A stretch of DNA of 64,000 nt. Source: Bugulina stolonifera (lineage: Eukaryota > Bryozoa > Gymnolaemata > Cheilostomatida > Bugulidae). This document shows, one piece after another, positions 49,701-61,700 of the stretch. The notes below the pieces were generated by a model that did not search any database, was not told the origin of the DNA, and was given only the letters and a program-made list of their open reading frames with translations. Where the stretch lies: positions 2,418,001 to 2,482,000 of the forward strand of contig OW285195.1 in the NCBI GenBank assembly GCA_935421135.1. Direction: 5' to 3'. A program made the translations under genes and the position numbers. Position 1 is the first letter of the stretch, and each line of letters starts with the position of its first letter.

Positions 49701-52700
49701 TATAACCATTACGTAATGCATGGGTATATATAGCCTTCCAAAATACAAGTGGGAGTGGTAGCCATCACCCACCCACTATCCGGGTCCTGTAGGGACTAGG
49801 GATCTCAGACTAAGATCTATGCTAAACATGGCACATCATACGTCATGTAGATATAGCCTACAATATATTACTTAGCTGAGTGTAATGTATAGGCTGCCAC
49901 TGTGGTTTAATGACTTACTACTGCGCGCTTTCAAAATTATATTACGGCTATTCTATAATTCTGTTATACTATGTTCAGGAATATTAGAATAGAAATTGTA
50001 GTATACACCGTAGTATACACTGTAGTCATACACTGTAGTTATACACTGTAGTTATACACTGTAGTTATACACTGTAGTCATACACTGTAGTATACACTGT
50101 AGTTATACACTGTAGTATACACTGTAGTATACACTGTATTTACTCTGAATATGTTGATTTCTGAGACTTTGTATAGTAAAGGTATTTATCCTGGGAATTC
50201 CCACCCAGTGATACCAAAATAATAAATTCTCTTGTGGGATTACCCTATGTGGTCTGTAGTGTTTATAACACAATACAGTATGGGGGAGACAAATCATGAT
50301 ATCATGTAGTAGAACTGCTAAAGGTTGCAGAGTTGATTAGCTATAACTCATATGACTCTAGCTGGGAGTCCAGGGATACACCTCTTTAGACACTATCACT
50401 TTATTATGACTCTTACTTAGTAAAATCAACCAAAGTTTAGATAAATCTAAACATTTATATTGGGGCAGCTGTTTGAACTTGTAATGTATAATGATACAGA
50501 TATACTACAGTGCGTGTACAAACTATTATTATGTTACGTACTAACTGGCTGTACTGTGTTATACATGACTGTATAATAGTCATTTATAACAACAGTTGTA
50601 TACACTTACATGTATTTATATATTTCATGTATAAGTTATCCTAGTATAGGTAGCACTTACATGTACTACATGTACACTGCAGTACATAGAGAGTATATAA
50701 TTATACTATTTATGTATCTAATGGCATTCATTCACAACTATCTCCCAACAAACTACCTACAGCCCACCACTGCCACAAGTACATGCTGATACGTGATACT
50801 AGACAGCCCTAGTAATGAGCTATTACTACATGTATATAGTATACACACACTTGTATAATAGTGATATAATGCTGACAGTTGAAACATGCTGACTATGTAG
50901 ACATATTATTATAATATTCATATTGATATACTGTACATTACCTGTACATTACTCTATTACAGCTATGTGTATAATATACATACAGTAAAGCACTATAATA
51001 TGAGTGTATACATATGTATATACATGTTGGTGTGTATTAGCATACAACATGCTAGTGAAGTAGGTATTAGACCCAGTAGTATATATTTATGTACTATATA
51101 GTACAGTTAATCAAAGATTAATATTAGATTAATCTGAACAAATCTTGTTAATTGTGTAGAATATAAACGCACAGTAATGTACATGTATATTGCATTATGT
51201 CGCAAGTATTAGTGGTAAACTATAGTTTAGAAAACAGAGAGGGAGGACAGACATTGATTATATGATGTAAATAATGTTATTTGTGCCTTTTTGTGATTTT
51301 TAAAATTGCAAAATCACGTGAGAAAGATAAAATATTTATTTTAATGTTTAATTTAATATTCACATGAGAAATCAAGAGTCACTCAACACCTCAAGCAGGT
51401 GCCCCCTTAGCTCTCCCCTCTATACACCCCTTAGCTCCTCTCTCTATATACCCCTTAGCTCCCCCCTCTATATACCCTTAGCTCCCCCCTCTATATACCC
51501 CTTAGCTCCCCCCTCTATATACCCCTTAGCTCCCCCCTCTATACACCCCTTAGCTCCCCCCTCTATATACCCCCTTAGCTCCCTCCCTCTATATACCCCT
51601 TAGCTCCCCCCTCTATACACCCCTTAGCTCCCCTCCCTCTATATACCCCCTCCCTCTATATACCCCCCTCCCTCTCCCCCTGTTGTACTCCTAGTAAACA
51701 CGGTGACAGTCCCCTTGCATAATAGGCCTAGTACAATACATGCATATTACTATTAGTACACTCACCAACGATGTCTACAGCAGGTAGTACATGTATATTA
51801 TTATAGTACACTTACCAATGACATCTAAGTTATCCAGCTTCTCGTAGACAGCTTTCTGATGGTCATCCACATTCTCATCTGCAGCCTTGACCTTATTACG
51901 GAGGTCAAACACCTTGACCCCCTTGTCCGGGTGCTGCCACTGAGAGACTATCTTATTGTCTATGAAGGAGGCGAACATCTGCGTCTCTAAAACATCGACG
52001 TGTTGACTGAATATGGATACACTTAGTCTAACCCACCTGGGGGCCCTAAGGCTATCTATAGCCTCTAGAGACTTGTCTGCAGAGATCAGTGGTGCAGGGT
52101 CAGATGATAGAACTGACACCATGATGTCTAGAGTGTGTCTAGTCTGTAGAGATCAAATGGAGGTGTACTTCACATTACAACTGTGAAACGTTAAGTCTAT
52201 CCAATTCCGAGAGAATAGCTAGAGAGTTTGCAGAAGACAAACGGCGATGATGGCAGCTGATAGACGTACACATCAGCCACTAGAGGTAATGAGAGGCAGT
52301 TGTTGGAAACTGTGTGGCAATAATAGCAATTAGCAGAGACTATTAGTGTGTAGAGTGCGGCAGCAGCAGCAGCAGTCAGCTCTGATAGTCAGCTCCAGGG
52401 AGAGAGTCGACAGGAGGTAAGTAATGAAGAGATAGAGCTCAGTGTGGTATCACAGATAAGAGGTCAGTGTGGGCTACCACTGAGTAGAGTGCAGCCAACT
52501 GTATAGTATTAGTAGAGCACTGTCTAGCTGATGTACTCAATGTTACTATAGCAAGGGGGGGATAATCTATAGTATATACAATATAGACAGATATAATGGT
52601 TACTGTATATACACTAATAATAGCTGGGGGTCAACTTGGCGTACACCAAGTATAAATAGTTGATGTTGCATTTCGTGAATATAACACAATTACCTGTAAT

Positions 52701-55700
52701 CATCTCTAGCATACATATACCTTGGCTGGCATTCTGCATATATTTTATTTTACAGTTTCTGCAATAAATTACACTTGATCACAGTTGGCCCAAGCGTTTA
52801 GTAGAGGATTTACAGTAAAGGGCAGCAGCAACAACAGTGTGCATTATTTTATTACACAGGTATATTTCCTGAGATAATTGGATCAGCATGGTGTACTTGG
52901 GGTGCTATACCCACCTGACAATACAGCACTAGTGAGCGTGTATAGAAATGTAAATGCTAACTCAAACAATGCTTTCTCCACTTTAGACTATTAAAAATAC
53001 TTGTATGTTTTGATGAAGTGTTTGAGAGGCATAGAGGGAGGTGGGAGTGTATGCCTGAGCAGAGATATTATGGAGTATAATGTAGTTAGTATATAATTGA
53101 ATTATTTAATGCATAAGCAATGAATATTTATATGTCTAATCAGCATTTATGTAATTTAATCAGGTGTAATGTATGATTGGTGGAGATATTTTAGGGCACT
53201 ATGTCCCAGCACTCCCTGATGCATGTCAGATTGCAAACACAAGCACCTTGCCAGCATGTCAGTGCACAAGAAAGCACACATCTAACAATATGATGCCAAT
53301 TCTATGGCAGTGCAAGCTCAAGCATTACGATAGTATTTATATGTCTGCACTAACATTGAGGTAGTCAAGTCACAGCTTGATAAACTATACTTGGTTGATA
53401 TATTGTTACAGGTGAAGACTCTAGTTATAAAAATGGAGCACTGTGTTCATGTATGTACACTGTAGTAGCAGTCTATAACTGAATATATTCTATGTGCAGC
53501 AAACAAACCCATTAGTGGGTCAGGTGAATTCACAGATGGGGATGTGGTAGTTGTCCTCCCCACTTCAACTCAAACACTGCTATGCATTGCGTGGCAATTG
53601 TGTTGTAATAAACTAGCAGAGGCTATACATGTATTTTCCCATAATCCATCTGCTAGTGCTGGATTTAAGATAGACCTATTAGAATGGCATGTTTTATTCC
53701 ACAAGTTGTGTAAACAGTCTACTAGCTAAATATTCAGTAGACGATATCAGATTAACACTGTAATCACATTTACATGCATTATAAAATAGTATATCTGACA
53801 GAGAGAGCATAACTCCCACATATTGAGTAAATAATGTAATTCATACATGACTGTAGTACATGGTAGTACCTCATCATACTTAGTGGAGCTAAAGCAAAGA
53901 GAAGACAACTAACTATTGGTATACAATCATTCTCCTTATAATATAAGAGCTGCACTGTCTGCCAGAGGAGTAAGGAGGGAGCCGGAGTAGTGAAGGGGGT
54001 GTGAAAGGATGCAGTAACACAGGCTACACATAGAAGGGAAGGAGCCAATGTACAGGAGTGTAGTGAGATAGTGACTGGAAGAAGTTGATCCAACACAGCG
54101 TAGAGGTAGACATATCTACTATACTGTGCTGAGTAAGCAGTAACATTACTTCTGTAGTCTGTCTGGAGCCAACTACTAGTCGGTGAGTTCTATCAGCATA
54201 CTCATACATTCTAATATATAGGTCTGTGTAATAATCTAATATCACATGTGCAACATTATGAGTAGAATAATAATTTTATTCTAAAATTTGGAGTTATCAG
54301 CACATTAGTGAACAGACAACCCCAAAAGTAAATATTTATAATCTTATTGAGATAGGAGCCTACACTGGTAACCTAGAAAGGCCTCACACAGACTGTTCAC
54401 CTAGAGAGGCCTCAGACACACTACTTACCTAGGAACCAGCAGAGGAAGGGCTGATAGATGACCGATTGGTCTCCTAGAAATGCCTCCTTATCAAAGTTGG
54501 ACATCATCTCTCTGCTGCAGAGCCAGGAGTTGAGATCACACTGCACCGGGTTGATGACAAACTTCTCGTAGTGAGCAAACAGCCGAAGCTGAGCTCTAAA
54601 GAAGACTTGACGTACACACTCTGAGAACTTCACTTCCTTCATGTCCTGCGGGAGAGAAACCAGAACATGAGGAGAGAAACCAGAACATGAGGAGAGAAAC
54701 CAGAACATGAGGAGAGAAACCAGAACATGAGGAGAGAAACCAGAACATGAAGAGAGAAACCAGAACATGAGGAGAGAAACCAGAACATGAGGAGATGAAG
54801 TTAGCTGGACTTGGAATTAAGTGGATGTTGGGTATCAAGTTTAGTTTGATTAACTTAGGCACTTTGATGAACGAGTATGCCATGAAATTATATATAAGAA
54901 ATATAGCATTCCCCTAGATACAACAGCACCATATTAGAAAGAATCCAGTAGGTAGGGAGTTATAGCTTTGTACTTGTACTTAAGGCTTTGTACTTGTACT
55001 GTACTTGTACTGTACTTGTACTGTACTTGTACTGTACTTGTACTGCACTTGTATTGTACTTGTACTTAAGGCTTTGTACTTGTACTGTACTTGTGACTCA
55101 ACCTCAATGCCAGCATAGGTAACCCGGTGTAACCCGACTAAAGAGACAAAACTAAATACAAGGACTCATCCCGGACTCGAGGACTTGTCCATGGTCAGGT
55201 CAGCTATGGTCAGGTCAGCTATGGTCAGGTCAGCTATGGTTCGTATGAATAGCATATTGGTGGGATGACGATCCACAGCGATCAAGAGAACAAGTTCAAG
55301 GTTTAGCCTAATGAGTAAATGGTACAACAATGAAAGGCTTTGTTGGAATATTACTATAATAGTATTGAGTTCAGTGAACCAAGGGACAGGATGGGACAGC
55401 TCTGTATTAGTGACACATAGGATAGGATAGTCTTGGACTAGCTGTAGCTGAGAGTCACCTGTATAGCCTTAGTTTTTGTCTGCTGCTCCTTGAAGTCATC
55501 TGCATCTTTCTGCTTCTTCTCATCTAGGACTTCCTTTAGATTTCCTTCAATTGAGGAGATAACTCCCACACCCTTCACAATCGCTATAATCATATACACA
55601 TGTACTGTATACAGGACTTGGTATACATGTATATACATGTACAATGTACATGTATATACATGTAGATGATGGCAATAGTGTAGAATAGCCAAAACAATGG

Positions 55701-58700
55701 GAGAGTAGTTGGGGCAGATGTTAGTCTAATATACAAATGGGTAGGTGACGGTCAATTTCTATAAAAACCATAATTCATCCAAAGTCATGATATGGAAAAT
55801 TTGCTATGAATATACATGACTCACCCTCCAGTTCTGCCAGACGACTGCTACTGCCCAGCTTAGCGATGTCTGACTTCATCTCTGATACTCGACTCTTTCT
55901 CTTGGGAGAGGAACCTTCCTGGCTGCTCAGACCTGCAAACATACCACGTACTAACATTATGTACTAACATCATGTACATGTACTAACACCATGTACTAAC
56001 ACCATGTACTAACACCACGTACTAACACATTACTCTACTGACCTTTTGTATTGACCAACTATATGTATATGTATACATATGCAATCTCTACAGCACTCAT
56101 GTTGGTAATTATAGCCAAGAGGTTTTTCAGTTAGTGACTAGAAAGACCAATCAACACACAGATAGCCAAGCTGGGAATGTCAAGGTTACTGTTACTCAAG
56201 CGTGTCTAACGATAATCAACAACGTGGTAACAGCTAACTACAAATACCCAATACTTTGTACACACAAATACAAAAAGACACTAGAGTACATTTTATGCAC
56301 GCACAATAACATGTGGTACCAGACTAAACAGCAATGACTATAATCACACCCACCAGAATCACTGTCCGGCTGCTGCCCTCTCTGGTCACTTTTCAAGGTA
56401 ACATCGTAACGAGAACACAACTCCTCGATCTCCTCCACCATCTCAGCTACGTGAGGGAACTGGGGCAACTCCTCTGGGGGCTCAACTGTTCCAGCCTCCA
56501 TATCAACTAGACACATCTACAACATCACTTCCTGTCTATACACCGTATTACATCACTTCCTGTTTATACACCGTATTACATCACTTCCTGTCTATATACT
56601 GTATTACACCACTTCCTGTCTATATACCGTATTACATCACTTCATATTAATAGTTGCAGTCTAAGGGTGGAAGTACATCGAAGTTATTATTATAATATCT
56701 TAAGATTTCTGAACTTTTAAAAACTTGAAGAGTTTAGTTTTAGAACTCGAGTTATTTGACCACAGTCTTTCTACAGTATACATATATATACATGTATACT
56801 GTAGAAAGACTGTGGTCAAATAACTCTACAGTATACATGTATATACATGTATACTGTAGAGAGACTGTGGTCAAATAACTCTACAGTATACATGTATATA
56901 CATGTATACTGTAGAGAGACTGTGGTCAAATAACTCTACAGTATACATGTCTATACATGCATACTGTAGAGAGACTGTGGTCAAATAACTCTACACTATA
57001 CATGTATATACATGTAGGTGCAGCACAGAGCATAAAGTTACATGACTATTACCTCACAGCTAGTAATCTCTTCCGTGTCTTTATCCCCATCGGACTGAAG
57101 GAGTCCCATGATGAATGGAACAGGTGCATCCAGGAAGTGGTACATAGATGCTGGTAGTATAGGGACGTAGACGTGGGCCCAGCTGAACGGGAAGAGTAAG
57201 GCTGAGAGGCACTCACACATCAGCATTAGTCTAAAATACAGACAGACAGACAGGTCAAGTACTGCAGCTGTACAACTCTGTATAGTATCACACTGTGAAC
57301 TGTATGGTATAATGCTGAGCTGATGAGTATATTATAACCACTTTCAGATCATAACCAACACCTGTCCATTAGTTGTCTTCCCCTGAATGTGTAACATCCA
57401 ATGAATGTGAAGATTATTAGTTGACCATTTAGAATTGTGTTCTCATTGACAATGTAACATCCAGTATGAAATAAAACTGAGAAATTTTAATATTTAAATT
57501 GATTACCTACTATAGTCTGATATTACCTGCTATAGCCTGATATTACCTGCTATAGCCTGAGGTTACTTGCTATAGTCTAATATTACCTGCTAAAGCCTGA
57601 GGTTACCTGCTATAGTCTGATATTACCTGCTATAGCCTGAGGTTACCTGCTATAGTCTGAGGTTACCTGCTATAGTCTGATATTACCTGCTATAGCCTGA
57701 GGTTACCTGCTATAGTCTGAGGTTACCTGCTATAGTCTGAGGTTACCTGCTATAGCCTGAGGTTACCTGCTATAGTCTGAGATTACCTGCTATAGCCTGA
57801 GGTTACCTGCTGTATGTAGATGACTTGATGAGAATACGCTGTTCCAGCATGGCACACTTGAAGACAGTTATAAGTTGTTGAGCACCAAGTATTGATAATA
57901 CTGTGTGTAGGGGATAGTCCAAGAGGGGCAACTCCTCTTCACCTGCACCACACAAACAGACAGATACACTGAGGATGATATACTATTATGTAGCATTGGT
58001 TGGCAGAGTTGTCATAGTCTAGGAGATTAATGAACCAACAACTTCATCCTAACGAATCGAATCGGTAGTGCTGAAGGTAAACGTAGTTACATAAACTGGA
58101 GCAGTGCCAAAAATATCAAACTGAGTTCTAATGAACAATAGTTCTTATCAGATTATTTTAAATTTAGTTCGTAAAAATATGCTGCAGATATGCTGTAGAT
58201 ACGCTGTAGATAATTATGCTAGTATGACAAGTAACAGTCTACGTTGATATCCCAGAGGTAGAATGAAATATTGTGCAGACATCATGAGTTTAGTTAGAAG
58301 TTATATTAATAAGTTTACCTTAGCCTCAGAACATGGGATTTACATGCATATTATGTCATTTACACCCATATAAAGAGAGGAAAACTCCTTAGGATTTTAA
58401 ACTAGTTTTCAAACTACAAAGCTATATGGGTGTATATGGGATACCAAACAACAGACAAGGGAGAGGAACTAACTTGGGCGGTAGCAGATGATAGCCTTCT
58501 TTCCAGCAAACAGCCTGGTGCTCCTGCCTAGACGGGGGAGAGGCACCTCATATAATAGGTTAAATATGTGAGACTCCACGGGTAAAGCATTTGTAGGTTT
58601 TAAGGCTATGGAGAGAAGATTTCTAAGTACAGCTTCGGAAGCCCTGAAAGTGTATTTACATATAAATAATAGAATTTATCCCTAATACATGTATATTGAT

Positions 58701-61700
58701 GCTCATCCAAGCACCATCATCAGGTAGATAAATATACAGAGATGATACGTACCTATGAAAGGGCTGTGACATGACCAGACATACACACTTGGCAGCATAT
58801 ACATGCTGTAGTGGTGTGTAACTGGATAGTCTACCTACACTTGTCCTCTGCAGCTCTCTGTGGAACTCTCTACAGAGGTCATTTACCTGACCAATCACAG
58901 TCTCATCTAGCACCTATAATATCCATGATGTCATCAGTTATTGTGCATACCGCCATGTACTAGTATGCCATTGGCAGGTGGAGTGAGCATGATGTCATAA
59001 GTATAGGTGAACGTTTGAATGATGTAACACATAGTGTCAGTGATGTCATCTTTAAATGGAGATGATGTCATAGGTTTTTGTGTACATTTAAATTTGAATA
59101 AAAGCAATCATTGTGTTAGCCTATGTTATCAATGCAGTTATGTGGTAGAATACAAGTATATAAATGTATTTACATATCTGTGGGAATCATTGCACTAGCT
59201 ATACCTATGAAAGTTTATGACGATATTTCACTGAAGGTTAAACTTTAATAGATATGGATAGTTTTCAATACTAAGCTACTAGTAGTGATAACAGCTGGTA
59301 GTACCATTCATAGTCCAACATTGCCTATTATTAGTATCCCCTGGTGTGAAGTTAAATGTTTATTATAATAATGAATGTGACAGCATGACAGGGAGTAGAA
59401 AGGTCAGTAGTAGTAGCTGCTGTGTATAATATAATAATAACATATCAATATACAGTGTATCTAACATAACCTGCAGTCTCTCCTTCATAGGCTTGAAATA
59501 TCCTAAAAATATTTGTTGTCCTACTGGTTTAACATTACATGTATATGGCAGGGCCATGCCAATGATGGTATGTAAGATTATGACCAGGCAATGGAGAGCA
59601 ATACATGTAATAGTGCAATGCTCTCCCATAGCTTTCATTCATTTCATGTGGATGCTTTGACTTCATGGAAGCAGTAATTAAATATATTTTCTAACATGAA
59701 GGAATTCTCTGATATGTCAGTGTGGTGAAATCATGTACCTTACTCCAGGCCTAGTCTAGTTACACTATATACTATACATTACATGAATTCACAGCAGTAA
59801 GAGAGGTGATGTGAGGTGGCTAGCCCCAGGCTGAAGTTCAGCACATGCGTTAATGATGTATATAGCCAGTAATTAACCATCACTGAGCAATAAAATGGTT
59901 GTTTGCCAGTCAAGCAGAGCTCTAGAGCTCAGTGTGTGAAGGCGTAGTGTAGAGGTCATTGACTATACATACAGAGCAGACCATAGACACCACTAAGCAG
60001 ATAGCAGTGTAGTACTATGTATTACACTGTCTAGTACTATGTACTACACTGTCTAGTACTATGTATTACACTGTCTAGTACTGTGTATTACACTGTCTAG
60101 TACTATGTATTACACTGTCTAGTACTGTGTATTACACTGTCTAGTACTATGTATTACACTGTCTAGTACTATGCGTTACACTGTCTAGTACTGTGTATTA
60201 CACTGTCTAGTACTGTGTATTACACTGTCTAGTACTGTGTATTACACTGTCTAGTACTATGCGTTACACTGTCTAGTACTGTGTATTACACTGTCTAGTA
60301 CTGTGTATTACACTGTCTAGTACTGTGTATTACACTGTCTAGTACTGTGTATTACACTGTCTAGTACTATGTATTACACTGTCTAATACCGTGTATTACA
60401 CTGTCTAGTACTGTGTATTACACTGCCTAGTACTATGTATTACACTGTCTAGTACTATGTATTACACTGTCTAGTACTGTGTATTACACTGTCTAGCACT
60501 GTGTATTACACTGTCTAGTACTGTGTATTACACTGTCTAGTACTATGTATTACACTGTCTAGTACTATGTATTACATATTGTTCTGTAACATGGGGAGAC
60601 GTTACCTTCTCGTAGAATGAGAGAGAGGCCGCGTGTACTTTAGTCCCGTCCTCCCTCGTTATGATGAATGGATGAAAGGTCAAGGGGTCATCTGGTAGCT
60701 GTTCATACAGTGATATACCGTGGGGGAAGCAAAGCTGTAACATACATGTAGTGCACGTATACCCACACCACACAGTATGGTAACTTAGTAACAGCAATAC
60801 AGAGACAGCAATCTCCGCTACACATATTATAAAATTACATGCTCATAACACATAATATGAGGTTTATATTATATTTAATAATTTTATAGCAAGAAAATTT
60901 TATTTGCATGTATATGCAGCTGTGGATATTGTTTGAACAAAAGGTATTAGCATAGTAAGGGTGTCTGGTAGCATAGTATACATCACTGCAATCACAGTAC
61001 TACATCCCTACGGCATATAGCCTTAGTAACCACAGAGGTAATAGAGGGTATATGTGGGAGAGCACCATGCCACCCATAGAGAGACAATAGAGCTAATACA
61101 GTAAAGGAGTGTATCACAAATACTTGATTCAATAACACAGATATTGCTGGAGGCAGCATAGTCCTAGTCTGGTTAATTACTTGGTAAAGCAGGGTGTCAC
61201 GGCACCCCACCCTTCCCACGAGACACTAAAGGACCTGATGGTACTAGTAAACACCCTTCAAACTGGGTACATGTTGAGTTGAATCACTCGATGTGATAGA
61301 CTTACAGTAGTGAGTGCCTGGTGGTCTAACTTCTTATGAGGATCTTTATGAGGGTAGTTGGCCAATACCGAGGCTTGGTACGTCTGTTGCAGCGGGGAGA
61401 CCAGCTTCTGTAGTTCTGTAACAAGTGGTAGAAAAGTTCCTACATTCGACATAACGCTCTGTTGCAAAACTTTGAGGGGATTATTTTACTGTTTTAGACT
61501 GGATACACAGTCCATTGTGGCCATCTGTTCCACCATTCTTAATGGCAACACACAGACTACACATCCTAAGTGATCCGCAACACTAATAATAACAATGTGC
61601 CTAGTCCATTGCACATAATCACACACTATCAACTTTGTTATGACAATGGAGGACATGATAATACTATTTAGGCCTAAGGGTCACAGAGTTTGTGCCATAG

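Noticed and set aside
59363..59638. Candidate extra DENND5 exon between exons 3 and 4
   Set aside because: Exons 3 and 4 join in frame directly (phase 0) and match the family; the intervening frame is not similar to DENND5 and ends in the intron.
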